Assembly: GCF_004664715.2 (NCBI RefSeq)
Contig: NC_051083.1
Location: 95,509,920 to 95,573,919, forward strand
Direction: 5' to 3'
DNA length: 64,000 nucleotides
Source of the DNA: Peromyscus leucopus
Lineage: Eukaryota; Chordata; Mammalia; Rodentia; Cricetidae
The notes beneath the pieces are model-generated. The model saw only the letters and a list, made by a program, of their open reading frames with translations. It did not search any database and was not told the origin of the DNA. This document shows, in pieces, positions 43,158 through 54,783 of the stretch. Every line of letters starts with the position of its first letter. The first letter of the stretch is position 1. The position numbers and the translations under genes were made by a program.

Positions 43158-43236
43158 TTTTTTTAAATTTCAGGGCTGAGGACCGAACCCAGGGCCTCTA
43201 GCATGCGCTCTACCACTGAGCTAAATCCCCAACCCC
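43158..43236 (-). mobile_element. ID-type SINE (reversed)
   Basis: T-run, ggaccgaacccagggcctc, gcgctctaccactgagctaaatccccaacccc: clear reversed ID element with intact box A and box B words. Confidence 0.9.
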
Positions 43237-43642
43237 AAAAGGCAAATTTTTAAAATGTATTTAAAATATGTTCAGCAGCCTATCTTTTAGGGAAACCCAG
43301 ATTCTCTAATGGATTTTTATATTTTCCATAGAAACAACATAAACAAATGTGTCTATAAAATGTTTAAAATAATAGGTGTCTCTGGGTAAAAGGATTACCC
43401 ATAACTTATTTTATAATTGTATCTATATTTTCTAAAAATAAATATATTTTGGGTGCTGCAATAGAAAATAACACCTAGGAAACACAAAGTGAATTCTAGT
43501 TTTCATAATCACTTTGCCACTGTTACATACATGTTAAAATTAGGGGAAATAGTTCCAATCATACATGGACACTAGCACTATCTCTAATGCATTTATGCAT
43601 AATGAGCTTAATATTGTTCAAAATTTTAAAAATGTTCATTTA

Positions 43643-43824
43643 GGGACTGGAGAGATGGCTCAGTGGTTAAGAACACTGACTGCTCTCCCAGAGGTTCTGA
43701 GTTCAATTTCCAGCAAGCACATGGTGACTTATAACCACCTATAATGAGATCTGGTGCCCTCTTCTGGCATGCAGGGACACATTCAGGCAGAACACTGTAT
43801 ACATAATAAATAAATCTATCTTTT
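43643..43824 (+). mobile_element. B2 SINE with target duplication
   Basis: ggactggagagatggctcagtgg start, taataaataaatc tail. Flanked by the exact 16-nt repeat taaaaatgttcattta at 43627 and 43825. Confidence 0.96.
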
Positions 43825-43922
43825 TAAAAATGTTCATTTAAAGCAATAAGATCAGTAACAATGTCACATTTAAAAATGCAGAGTATACATTAACTATTTT
43901 AACTTATAAGAAAGAAGCCATC

Positions 43923-44082
43923 GCCGGGCGGTGGGGGCGCACGCCTTTAATCCCAGCACTCGGGAGGCAGAAGCAGGCAGATCTCTGTGAGTTAGAGGCC
44001 AGCCTGGTCTACAAAGCCAGTTCCAGGAAAGGCACAAAGCTGCACAGAGAAACCCTGTCTCGAAAAAGCAAAAAGAAAAGAA
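43923..44082 (+). mobile_element. B1 SINE with target duplication
   Basis: gccgggcggtgggggcgcacgcc start; 15-nt repeat aagaaagaagccatc at 43908 and 44083. Confidence 0.96.
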
Positions 44083-44948
44083 AAGAAAGAAGCCATCATA
44101 GTTTCTAACATTACAACACAAAATTGTAGAGACAATGATATCGTTGGGTCTCCCTTAAATACTCAAGTAATAGCACCCTGCTGTACCAACTTTACAGAAG
44201 CATGAAACAAATCATTAAGGGTCTACTGATTGGGTTTTATAAATACCATTACATGGAGAGTTGAGTAGGGAAGGAATTAAAAATTAAAGTATAGTCAGTG
44301 AAAGCCCGTTTCTTTCACATTTAAAAAGAACGTAGTTTCCCAAATCCTTAGTAGTTACAGATGCATGGGCACACATTTGTTCAAGAAATATTCCACAAGC
44401 ACAAACCGCTCTGCACTCATGGAACACGTTAGGGACACGGCAGCCTAATAGACACACAGAGGTACAACAGGACACGGCCACCTATCAGACAATTCTCTCA
44501 TCCTACTAGACGGTTACAGATGTTTAAGTTATTCATAATAGCTACTGAGTATCCAGTTACACCTGCAGCTGCTATATAAGGAGAGTATTATCTAGCTGGC
44601 TTAAAAATCAATTTTTTATTTTAAAGTTGTTTTAAATGTCAGGCCATGAAAAACCATGCGTAACAAAGAATGAATGTGAAGTTCTAAAGAGCACAGAGGA
44701 ATGAAAAATGTCATCTCAAAAAGTCACTGACAGAATGCTTAAAGGCCCTGACTAATCTCATATCGACTGGCCAACTATTACAGACCACACTCCCGTCTGC
44801 TTATATGATCTTAGCAACTGTAGAATTTGGAATAGGTTAGATCCATAGTGGAACATGTCCGAAGGAGGTTTTCGTACGTATGTATTTAAAATGCTTTACT
44901 ATTGCTTCACTGTAAGACATACATCTGGAGTGCCAAAATAAAAGCTTA

Positions 44949-45003
44949 GGGCTGGGGGTACAGCTCAAGATCATACATAGCATGATCTCTGGCACTGCAA
45001 AAT
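44949..45003 (+). mobile_element. ID-type SINE fragment
   Basis: gggctgggggtacagctcaag then catgatctctggcactgc; the middle is missing. Confidence 0.5.
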
Positions 45004-45511
45004 ATAAGCAAGAACAGATTAAAAGCCAAGTGGCAGACTACTAAAAGATGCCTAGCAGAGTAGAAGCATTCTCCCATCTCAATGAAACCCTGTTCAAGGA
45101 AGGTGAGCTTTGCATTCACATACAGTGGTCAGTAAGTGTTGGTATTTCATACTGGTGAATACTGACCATAAACCCCTAATATATTTTAGCTTCTGCTGGA
45201 ACATGATGGGAAGTCCCTTTGAGACTTCCTTTCGCAGTTCCATCTGTGATTACTTAATCTCAAATGTGTCATCTTTAAAGGAGGCAGTAATTCAACCGTC
45301 TTTGAAGCATCTGTAACCAACGTCAGCAGCAGTAAAAGAAGGTAGATTGTCTTTTCATGTGCATGGAGCAATCTGTTGTTTATCGTTCTTCAAAAGCAAG
45401 GCCAAGGTCAGTAGCCCAAGAGGATGTTGTGAAATGCTTTCTCTTACAATGCATCATTGAGCTCAGCCGGCTATGTGAGAGTGACCTGCAGTTAGGATTA
45501 TTTTTTTTTAA

Positions 45512-45728
45512 CTTTTTTAGATGTATATTTAGTTTATGCTTGTGAGTGGTTGGCCTAAATGTGTGTATGGCTGTACACTATTTGCATGCCTGATAGCCAT
45601 GGAGGTCAGAAGAGGGCACTAGATTCCCCAGAATGGGAGCTGGAGAGGACTAAGAGCTGCCATGTGGATTCTGGGAACAGACTGGGATCCTCTGCAAGAG
45701 CTCTTAACCACTAAGGCTCTCCCCAGAC
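45512..45728 (-). mobile_element. B3-type SINE (reversed)
   Basis: gtatggctgtacactatttgcatgcctg, gaggtcagaagagggc and gcaagagctcttaaccactaaggc. Confidence 0.8.
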
Positions 45729-45734
45729 CGGGGC

Positions 45735-45912
45735 CTTTTTGTTTTTTGTTTTTTGTTTTTTTGGTTTTTCAAGACAGGGTTTCTGTGTGTGTAGCTTTGC
45801 GCCTTTCCTGGAACTCACTCTGTAGCCCAAGCTGGCCTCGACCTCAGAGATCCGCCTGCCTCTGCCTCCTGAGTACTGGGATTAAAGGCATGCACAACCA
45901 CCGCCCAGCCCG
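45735..45912 (-). mobile_element. B1 SINE (reversed)
   Basis: (TTTTG)-rich tail, agacagggtttctgtg through gcatgcacaaccaccgcccagcc. Confidence 0.93.
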
Positions 45913-46127
45913 GAGACTTTTTAAAAGACTAGTTTAAAAAAAAGTATCTTTTGATGCCCTTATTTTACAGTCCCCTATGCTTGAAAACAGAACACTGAGG
46001 TTGAGCGCCAGGTACCCAGTCCCGGTCTTTCGGCATCACTGGGTCAGTGCCAGTGAAACCAGAGCGAAGGGGTGCTCTAGCAAGCACAGGACAGGGTTGC
46101 AGACCCAGCCAAGAACTCAACTCCAAG

Positions 46128-46165
46128 CAGGGTATCCAACCTGCAGCAGGGTATCCAACCTGCAG
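46128..46165. repeat. perfect tandem duplication, 2 x 19 bp
   Basis: cagggtatccaacctgcag occurs twice head to tail. The surrounding words (aacctgcagcctctgggccga) recall an ancient DNA-transposon relic. Confidence 0.9.
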
Positions 46166-46496
46166 CCTCTGGGCCGAATGTTGACAAGGAGAGTTGTGAA
46201 TCTGGACCAATATAAAATCGAATACATTATGAACTGCTTTTGCCTCCATTGCTATAACTCAACCATGCAGTTCTAAAACATCTTGTCGCAAGGTCAAATT
46301 CTGTAAAGACACACCTTACAGAATCAGTCTACAGGACAGTCACATACATACAAGCCAAATGAGGTAACTGTCCAACTCTGAACTACCATTTCTTTTCTTT
46401 AACCCAAGAGGCAGAAGTCAATCCTACAACTTTGGAATATGAGGCAAAAAGATCACAAGTTTGACTGGTTTAAAAAAAAAAAAAAAAAAAAAAAAG

Positions 46497-46680
46497 GTCA
46501 GGGCTGTGGAGATGGCTCAGCGGTTAAGAGCACTGGCTACTCTTCCAGAAGTCCTGAGTTCAATTCCCAGCAAACACATGGTGGTTCAGAACCATCTATA
46601 CTGGGCTCCAATGCCCTCCTCTGGCATAAAGTCATACATGCAGACAGAGCACTCATACACATAAAATAAATAAACCTTTA
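46497..46680 (+). mobile_element. B2 SINE
   Basis: gtcagggctgtggagatggctcag start after an A25 run, cagcaaacacatggtggttc, aaaataaataaacc tail. Confidence 0.93.
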
Positions 46681-46694
46681 AAAAAAGCCATCAT

Positions 46695-46751
46695 AGGGGT
46701 TGGGGATTTAGATCAGTGGTAGAGTGGGTTCCGTCCTCAGCTCCAGAAAAA
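46695..46751 (+). mobile_element. ID SINE with internal deletion and target duplication
   Basis: aggggttggggatttagatcagtggtagag then gttccgtcctcagctcc. Flanked by aaaaaagccatcat at 46681 and 46752, so it inserted at the end of the B2 tail. Confidence 0.9.
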
Positions 46752-46765
46752 AAAAAAGCCATCAT

Positions 46766-47095
46766 GCCTCCCTCTATCAAGGTATAGGAGGCAGTTGTGT
46801 AGCTGGGTCTGTGTGAGGGGCCCCTGACAGTGGGATCAGGATCTATCCCTGGTGCATGAGCTGACTTTCTGGATCCCATGGGACACCTTGCTCACCCTTG
46901 AGGCAGGGGGCAGGGGCTGGATCCTGCCTCAACTGAATGTACCAGGCTTTGCTGTCCCCCCATGGGAGAACTTACCCTTTTGGAGGAGGAGATGAGAGGT
47001 GGGTGGGAGGCGGCTAGGCAGGGGTGGAGGAGGAGGGAGGAGGGGTAAGAGGCGGATCTGTGGTTGGTATGTAAAATCAATAAAAAAATTTTAAT
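46766..47095 (+). mobile_element. L1 3'UTR, 5'-truncated
   Basis: tggtgcatgagctgactttctgg, ctgcctcaactgaatgtacc, G-rich tract, ggttggtatgtaaaatcaataaaaaa end. Confidence 0.88.
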
Positions 47096-47249
47096 TAACA
47101 AGTCTAACACTAATTTTCCACCTTAAATTTGTAGACATTCCTAAACAAAAGAAATACTTCCCATGATTCTGTAATAAAATGTTGTAACAGCCAGAAAACA
47201 TTAAAGTGTTTCTTATCTAGGAATGATATAAAACTAGAGAAATAAATTG

Positions 47250-47396
47250 TTTTTTTTCAAGACAGGGTTTCTCTGTGAAACAGTCCTGGCTGTCCTGGAA
47301 CTCACTCTGTAGACCAGGCTGGCCTCAAACTCAAAGATCCACCTGGCTCTGCCTGCGGAGTGCTAGGATTAAAGGCGTGTGCCACCACCACCCGGC
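47250..47396 (-). mobile_element. B1 SINE (reversed)
   Basis: T8 tail, caagacagggtttctctgtg through gtgtgccaccaccacccggc. Confidence 0.93.
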
Positions 47397-47599
47397 AAGA
47401 AATGAATTTTTGCTGGGGGAAATAAAAAAAAAAACTATAGAGTCACTGTTTCCAAATGACTTACTTGCCACCTATTAAAAGTCATTGCAGTTCCATTATG
47501 AACGTTAAATAACAATACTCTCACCTTGCCCATTTTTACTGGAGACTGTGCTCATCAAGTTAGACTACACCTAGAGCTTCCCACCGGTCTAATTAGCTT

Positions 47600-47975
47600 A
47601 AGGAAGCTGCTCTACTTTGTTTTCTGTTGCTGTGATAAACATCAGGACCAAAAGCAACTTGAAGAGGAAAGGGTTGATCTCATCACCCAGGGAAGTCCGG
47701 GCAGGGACTCGGGAAACTGAAGCAGAGGCCATGGAGGAGAGCGAGCTGTTTACTAGTTTGCTCCTCATGGCTTGATCAGCCTGCTTTCTTAAACAATCCA
47801 GGACCACCTACCAAGGAGCGGCAATCCCCCCCCAGGCCCTCCCTCCCACATCAATCAAAACAATACCCCAACAGACTTGCCAATCAATGGGCAGTGAGAC
47901 TGAGGCACTTTCGTCAGTTGAGGGTCTCTCTTCCCAGAGGACTCCAGCTTGCGTCTGTCCGGGTGACACAACCTG
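47600..47975 (+). mobile_element. rodent RMER-type repeat
   Basis: tgttgctgtgataaacatcagg, aaaagcaacttgaagaggaaagggttg, gccatggaggagagc, ccaggaccacc and gttgagggtctctcttccc are the ordered words of an abundant rodent medium-reiterated element. The exact family is not certain. Confidence 0.65.
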
Positions 47976-48661
47976 TTCTTCAAATGTCTTCCAAGAAACT
48001 GAATTGCAAAGTTCTGGTTCTCACAACTGAAGGTACACTCTAGTACAGACCTTCACTGTAACTTCCTCCTTATCTTTGGTAATGACCTTGTACATCATCC
48101 ACCTCCTCTTTCCTTCAGGGAGTGTCCGGAGCAATGTGATCTTTCAATTCAAGACAAGGCACGGTCACAAGCCTCCCCAAGTTCAAGGCAGATAGCTGGA
48201 AACTTTACCCCACACGAATAAAACAAAGATGTTATAGTCCTTACAGTGAAAGTTGTTTTTGAGAAAAGCACAAGCTATCTGAAACTTGTTCGTTAAGAAC
48301 AAATCTCCCATTTTACTAAAATCTTATCACTGAAGGCCAAGTCATTACAGAGAACTATTTCACACAATCAAAGTACACGGTAGACATGAAGGATGACACA
48401 GGGGGGATAAGGCAGGAGTTGGTCAGGTATCCTGCAACGGTTAGATTTTTCTCACAAATACCTTTTATGGAGCCCTTATGTCTATTTCTCGCCCCACTAT
48501 TATACCCTACAGTGCTGGGACAAGTACCTTTTTAATCCTGATGTTTTGTACTTCAGGACTGGACAATGGCCCATTACTCAATTCTACCTAGGAAAGTCCC
48601 AAAAGAACTGTATACAGACAGCTAAACTGTAAACGTGGTCTTGCTTACAAACAGGATTAGG

Positions 48662-48750
48662 GCCAGCTGGAGGGCTCAGTGAATAGAGGTACCTATGTGC
48701 TGGCCTGACAAGCAGAGTCTGGTCCCCAGAGGCCTCAAGGTTGCAAGAGA
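48662..48750 (+). mobile_element. B3/B4-type SINE fragment
   Basis: gccagctggagggctcagtg and gtctggtccccagagg; weak. Confidence 0.45.
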
Positions 48751-48778
48751 GAGCCAATTCTCAAGAATTTGTCTTCAA

Positions 48779-48950
48779 GCCGGGCGTGGTGGCACACGCC
48801 TTTAATCCCAGCACTGGAAGCAGAGGCAGGTGGATCTCTGTGAGTTTGAGGCCAGCCTGGGCTACCAAGTGAGTTCCAAGAAAGGCGCAAAGCTACACAG
48901 AGAAACCCTGTCTCGAAAAAACCAAAAAAGAAAAAAGAAAAGAAAAAAGA
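48779..48950 (+). mobile_element. B1 SINE with target duplication
   Basis: gccgggcgtggtggcacacgcc start and A/G-rich tail; flanked by aagaatttgtcttca at 48764 and aagaattgtcttca at 48951. Confidence 0.95.
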
Positions 48951-49887
48951 AAGAATTGTCTTCAGACCTCCATGTGCAATGGCACATGCACACAAATAAT
49001 AAACAGGACATTCCAAGATAACTTCAGGAACACAGAGTCCTTACCTCAAAACATAAATGAACAAATACAGGAATAAAAAAGAAGGAGATTCATTGCAAAG
49101 GTTTTCATTTTGCAGTTGTCTCTTCTAAAGCAGCCTGTACTTTAAGGGGATACCACCTGTCAGGAAGTCCCTGTTACCATGGAGGAAAATGTAAGACATT
49201 CCTTTCATGCCTGAAGTCGTGGAGAGTACCATGCTTTATCTATACTAATTTTCCCCTTTATACACATCTCTATAATAAAGTTTAATTTAGAAGTTGGGCA
49301 AGGAAAGAGATGAGCAGCACTAGGTATTAGTAAAATAATTATAACAAGGTATGGTAGTAAATTTTATATAAAACTCATGAATTATTCATTTCTGGAATTT
49401 TCCATTTAATATTTTCAGGCTGATTGTGGCTAACTGAAACTAGAAAGTGAAACTAGAAACTAGAAAGATAAGAGGAATTCTTTGGAAAAGATACTCTGTA
49501 TAAATAATATTTAATTGTTTGGTAATCAGGAAAATGAAAAAAATAATGAAATATATATAATTTTTTAAACTTAGTTGCACATAAAAATCCTGGCCTTATA
49601 TACTTGATATAAAAACCAAACCTAAGTAAAAGAGTCTAAAAATGTCTGGGGGTTATTTTGAATTGTAACATCCTTAGGTGATCATTTTGCTTTTTTAAAG
49701 AAAGTATAGCATGTATAATTGTGTTTGAATGAAAATGCTAATGCCAACATTTCTATTTGTGGAAATAAACACCACATGGCTTCCCAATTAAGGGTTGCAT
49801 AACTCACAAAAGGTGCACCTGAGCCTTGCCTTTTTTAGGTTCCAATTCTGGAAACAACTTCCTTCCAAGAAATTCTAACCTATCTTC

Positions 49888-50225
49888 GCGTGATGGTTTG
49901 AAGGAGAATGTCCCGCACAGGGTCAGGTATCTGGACACTTGGCCCCCAGTTGGTGGTGCTGTTTGGGGAGGTGACACAGCCCAGCTGGAAGTCTATCCCT
50001 CAGGTGGGCTTTGACAGGCACCACTTTCAATTCACTCTCTCTGCTTCATGTTCAAGGCTGAAGATGTTTCTGCTGCCTGTTCCTGCTGCCATGTCTGCCC
50101 CCTTGCCGCCATGCCTCCCTGCCATGACGGTCTCCAATCTCTCAAGAACGGTCAGCTCAGAAAAACTTCCCTTAAATTGCTTTTGGTCATGGTATTTTAT
50201 CACAGCAACAGAAAAGCAGTGAGTA
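49888..50225 (+). mobile_element. rodent RMER-type repeat
   Basis: gtgatggtttgaaggagaatg, acacttggcccccagttggtgg, ctgctgccatgtctgcc, ccgccatgcctccctgcc and gtcatggtattttatcacagcaac follow a well-known rodent repeat. The predicted open frames on both strands come from it. Confidence 0.65.
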
Positions 50226-50773
50226 CACGTTGTAAAAAAAACGTCTGGGCATAGAGAATCCCAACACTCTCTGAAATCTTTTTGTTCTTGTCTTGGTACC
50301 CGATACTCTCTGCACCCCAAATATTCCAAATACCTTAAAGCCGTGCTAGACTAAGCTTGCAATTAGCCAACTTTGGAAGTCTCTGGTTCCAACTCTACGG
50401 ATATCATTATGCCTGGTCTACTTTTCTCCTTTCTGCTCTACTTTTCTGAAACATACTTACCTGGCAAGGGTTATGACCACTACTTAGTTCTATCCTTCAC
50501 TAAAGCTATGGATTTTCTTCTATTCTTCTAACTCACTTCTCAACTCCATGGCTTCAGTGCTCATATAAACACAGCATCTTCCACTTAGATCCATCCCAGT
50601 GCTATATTATTGTGCCTTCTATCTTCTCTTCTCAAAGCCAGGACTGGCTTTTAGCTCGGTCACCAAGTTCCTGTTTCCTGTCTGAGAGCTCTAAGTTTTC
50701 CGTTCAACTGAGAAGCAGAAATGCCTAACACATTCTAAGCACAAGTAATGCTCACCAGCCTCTCAGCAGCAAC

Positions 50774-51100
50774 TGTTGTGGACTATTTGTACACTGTGGG
50801 AAGGTGTATTGCTGTATTGGTGTAATAAAAAGCTGAATGGTCAATAGCTAGGCAGGAGGTATAGGCAGGATTTCCAGGGAGAGAAGAAAGGAAGAGGAGG
50901 AGGAACAGGAGACATGGGAGAGGAAACAGGAGGTGCAGGATGGAAGAGAGGTAACGAGCCACATGGCAGAACATAGATTACTATAAACAGCTTAATTTAA
51001 ATTATAAGAGCTAGTTAGGAACAAGCCTAAGCTATAGGCGAAGCTTTCATAATAAGTCTCCATGTCATTTGGGAGCCAGCGGCCCAAAGAAAAGACTACA
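50774..51100 (+). mobile_element. probable ERV class II solo LTR
   Basis: tgtggactatttgtac start, gccacatggcagaacatagatta, ttaatttaaattataagagctagttag, aataagtctccatgtcattt and ctaca end, the order of a common rodent LTR. Flanking 6-mers (agcaac / agtcac) agree at only four positions. Confidence 0.7.
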
Positions 51101-51451
51101 AGTCACAGCTCTGCTCACTTCTCCAGGTTTTCTTAGATGAGTGATCCTGCAGAAGCCTGCTATTACTTTTTCATAGTATGACGATCATGTGACTATACAT
51201 TAAAGGAAATTAGCAGAAAAATACAAGAAAACAGTTATTTCAGTATGCCTCCCCCTGCATTAGCCTCATCCACAACCACCAGAATTCACCAGTAACTTAC
51301 AACATCTTTTCTCATTAACCAAGTCAGAAATAGAGAGCCTCTATATTAATGCTCCTATAAAGTCTGTGACCTTTGCTTTACTTCTAGTAGCCATTTATGA
51401 GTGAGTACATACCATGTTTGTCCTTCTGAGGCAGCCTGGATGCAGGGAGAG

Positions 51452-51980
51452 TGTAGCAGGAATTTTAAAAGTTCTTATTAATAAAATCAAACCTGAGGCG
51501 AGTTATTGGGGTCCATGCTGGTAGATCAGAGAGACAGAACAAGCCACAGCTATCTCACCTTGCCAATCCTCAGCTTGTCCTGTTTCCTCAGACTGGAAGC
51601 CTCTCTGTCCTCATCCAGAATGAATCTCAGCTGAACTGTGTTGCTCCAAAGCCTGAAAGCTTAACCAGCCCAATGCTTAACCAGCCAAATGCCTCTAGTT
51701 TCTGGTCCTCACGCCTTATATATCTTCCTGTTTTCTACCACCACTCCCTGGGATTAAAGGCTGGCTTTCTGGGATTAAAGGCGTGTGTCACCATGCTTGG
51801 CTATTTCCAATGTGGCCTTGAACTCACAGAGATCCAGAGGGATTTCTATCTCTGGAATGCTAGGATTAAAGGTGTGAGTGCCACCATTTTCTAGCCTTTG
51901 TATCTAGTGGCTGTCTGTTCTCTGACCCCAGATATTTTTATTAGAGTACACAATATTTTGGTGAACACAATACCACCACA
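51452..51980 (+). mobile_element. ERV class II solo LTR (529 bp) containing B1-like modules
   Basis: Begins TGTAGCAGG and ends ACCACCACA, and is flanked by the exact 6-bp repeat ggagag at 51446-51451 and 51981-51986. Three segments with the reversed-B1 word gggattaaagg / aggattaaaggtgtg lie at about 51751, 51771 and 51861. It sits inside the L1 insertion, so it is younger than that L1. Confidence 0.8.
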
Positions 51981-52034
51981 GGAGAGGGGCTTGGACCTGC
52001 CTCAGCTGAATGTGCTAGGCTTTGCTGACTCCCT

Positions 52035-52066
52035 ATGGGAGGCCATACCCATGGGAGGCCATACCT
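52035..52066. repeat. short tandem duplication in L1 3'UTR
   Basis: atgggaggccatacc is repeated with a short spacer, once more than in the other L1 3' ends of this window. Confidence 0.7.
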
Positions 52067-52347
52067 TTTTGGAGAGGGTGGGGATTGGGCTAGGGGAAAA
52101 ACTGGGAGGGAGCAGGAAAAAGGATGGGCGGGATCTGTAGTTGGTTTGTGAATGAATAAAAAAAATCTTACTAAAAAAATAAATAAAAAATAAAGTCTGT
52201 GACCTGATTAACTGCACCTATGAGTGGAAAATCCTGATATGAAATCAAATTCCAAGAGGCAGACAGATAGCCTTGGAAAATGGGGATGTTTTGATTATCA
52301 TAACAAAAAAATATGAGTAGTCTCTCATTAGAAAAGAGAAGGCTCCC

Positions 52348-52495
52348 GGCAGTGTTGGTGCATGCCTTTAATCCCAGCACCTGAGAGGCAGAGCCAGGCG
52401 GATCTCTCTGAGTTCAAGGCCAGCCTGGGCTACAGAGCGAGATCCAGGACAGGCACCAAAACAACACAGAGAAGCCCTGTCTCAGAAAAACTATG
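52348..52495 (+). mobile_element. B1 SINE (variant with 'gacaggcaccaaaacaacacag')
   Basis: cggcagtgttggtgcatgcc start, gatccaggacaggcaccaaaac, gaagccctgtctc end. Confidence 0.92.
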
Positions 52496-52621
52496 AAAAA
52501 GGAGTAGCTATGCAGAGTTTCCATATGAAAACCCCTGTCCACACGTAGTCTTTTTAAATAATGAAATGTCCTACTGAATTTGTGGAAAATGACTAAAGGA
52601 AAACAATATAGTTTACCTAGG

Positions 52622-52765
52622 CTTGGTGGTGTCCTCCTGTAATCCCGGCATTTGAGAGGCCAGGGCGGGGGCCTGCCATGAGTTTGAGGCCAGCCTGGAG
52701 TACACAGTGAGGTAGTTCTTGGGCTGTATAGTGAGACCCTGGCTCAAAAACTACAGCAACAAAAA
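52622..52765 (+). mobile_element. old B1-type SINE
   Basis: cttggtggtgtcctcctgtaatcccggcatttgag start, gagaccctggctc end. Confidence 0.8.
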
Positions 52766-53117
52766 CAGCAGATTTGTGCTTCCAGGTCCCACATCATCAA
52801 CTCAGGAGATTATAATGGGTCTTGTCTGTTTAATTAATGCTTCACGAGAAAGCAAGGTACAGACACGCATGCTCAAATCAATCAAATCAAAGGTGGTCCT
52901 CTAACATGTTTCTCGCAATTCTCAATTTTACATACTACAGAGACAAAGATTCATGTTACTACAGATAGCTAGATTTCCTTTACTTTTCTAAGCTGCAAAA
53001 TGAAGTAAGTCCTTTACCACATACAACTACCCAAAATCTAGATTCGGCTACTGTTTTCTTCTTTAAGCAAAATAAGCACACAGGTTCAATTTGAATACGT
53101 TTCACTGGAGTCCAAGT

Positions 53118-53142
53118 TCACACACACACACACACACACACA
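53118..53142. repeat. (CA)n short tract
   Basis: About twelve CA units. Confidence 0.9.
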
Positions 53143-53189
53143 TTCTCCACATACTGCACTTATTCCCCATCACTTTAGCAATAATTTTG

Positions 53190-53520
53190 TGCTTGTGTGG
53201 AATCTATGTATATGTGTGTGCATGGCCTATGTGCATGTATATGCAGGAGCAAGCCCGTGTCTATGGAGAAGCCAGGAGACATCAGGTGTCTTATTCTACT
53301 CCTCTGCATCTTACTTCCTTGAGACAGGGTCTGTCACAGAACCTGGAACTAGGCTTATGACCAGGAAGCCAGTGAGCCTCCTGGTGCCATCTCCACCCTT
53401 ACTCCACTCCCTAAGACCGGGGTTACAGGGAGTCATTCAACCATGCCCAGCTTTTTTACAGGGGGATTTGAACTCAGTCCTCACATTTGTACGGCATGCA
53501 CTCTTAGCCCCTGACCTGTA
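53190..53520 (-). mobile_element. RSINE/B4-type SINE (reversed)
   Basis: ttgagacagggtctgtcacagaacctgg, ggggttacagggagtcattc, gggatttgaactcagtcctc and ctcttagcccctgacc: B1-like and tRNA-like halves, reversed. Confidence 0.7.
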
Positions 53521-53573
53521 ACTACAATTTTAATACAGGTTAGGTCTGTATAGACATTACCATCACAACAGAA

Positions 53574-53619
53574 TGCGCGCGCGTGCGCACGCGCGCGCGC
53601 ACACACACACACACACACA
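53574..53619. repeat. alternating (GC)n-(CA)n tract
   Basis: About 46 bp of strictly or nearly alternating purine-pyrimidine: gcgcgcgcgtgcgcacgcgc followed by (CA)n. Confidence 0.92.
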
Positions 53620-54783
53620 TGATGGTGGTCCTATAGGACTATAATGAAGTTCACCAATTCCTATTGCCTAGTAAGGTTGTAGAAAAACCAACCCATTAGT
53701 TACATTTGTGATGTTGTTGGTGTTAGCAAACCCACTGTGCCCCAGTCATATTTGAACCGCAGAATGCAAATGTGTTCACTACATATACAATGGGCTCTAC
53801 CACCTAGCTTTGTGTAAATACAACCTATGGTGTTCACACAATGATTGAAAGCAGCCAGTGCGTTTCTCAGAATAGAGTCCCATCATAAAGTGACACACAT
53901 CTGCAACCTGGTCATACTTTAATCCCAAACCATCTGAACTGGCTTGACATTGAGAACATAAAACTTCATTGGTTGTTTACTTTCGGTGATTGTAACTTCC
54001 CCCCCATGATTACAGTTTGTCAAAGAAACCAGCTATTTTGATGAATATACTATATTTACATAGCACTATGTGGGTTTTTTTCCTCACAAGGTCTTTTTCA
54101 CTTACATCGTCACCAATCCTCAAAGATGCCTCCAGTACACTGTGAAAAAAGCAAAGTTACAAATCAGTATGTAGAGCAAAAACCCATTTTGTAGACAGTA
54201 TAGATGTGTTTGTATCTATGAATACTAAGTATCTGTATGCCTGCAAACATGTATGTGCAAGCATCTACATCAGAAAGTTAATGGATCTGAACATGGCATT
54301 ATATACTTATAGTCATATTTTCAAAGTAGAAATAAGATTCTCCATGGGAGAAAAAGTTTTCTAGAACACCTGAATGCTCGCTCAGTACAAGGCATTAATT
54401 ACATTTGCTATATAATACTCCTAAGTATCCTCCAGTGGGCAAATGTTTCTGATTAACTTGTACAACTACCAATAAAACAGCAATTAAAATGTTAAATACA
54501 CTATAGATTTATATAAGTTTCCTCTACGACCACTCCCTTTTCCTCTTGGGATAAGTCCTCTGCAGTATGTTATCAATCATACCTTTTTTATTATCTACAC
54601 ACATGATAAGGTTAGTTTACCTTTAGATAAGTGGAATCATGGTGTATAACGTTCTGTGATTCCTTTATCGTACTCTAGAACTCCTGTGTCAGTTCATCTA
54701 AGTCTCTCTGATGGGAACTTCTCCTTTCCTCTTTGTTCTAGGATACTATATACCACAGCAAAATATTTATACAAATTCTCTTT

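Larger units (their letters stand above)
51357..52205 (+). mobile_element. composite L1 insertion with inverted 5' part and nested LTR
   Basis: The exact 16-nt direct repeat ataaagtctgtgacct at 51357 and 52190 bounds the insertion. Inside are a reversed L1 piece (51390-51428), a complete solo LTR (51452-51980), then forward L1 3'UTR (51987-52189) with a short A-rich tail. The reversed piece followed by the forward 3' end is the signature of twin priming. Confidence 0.85.
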
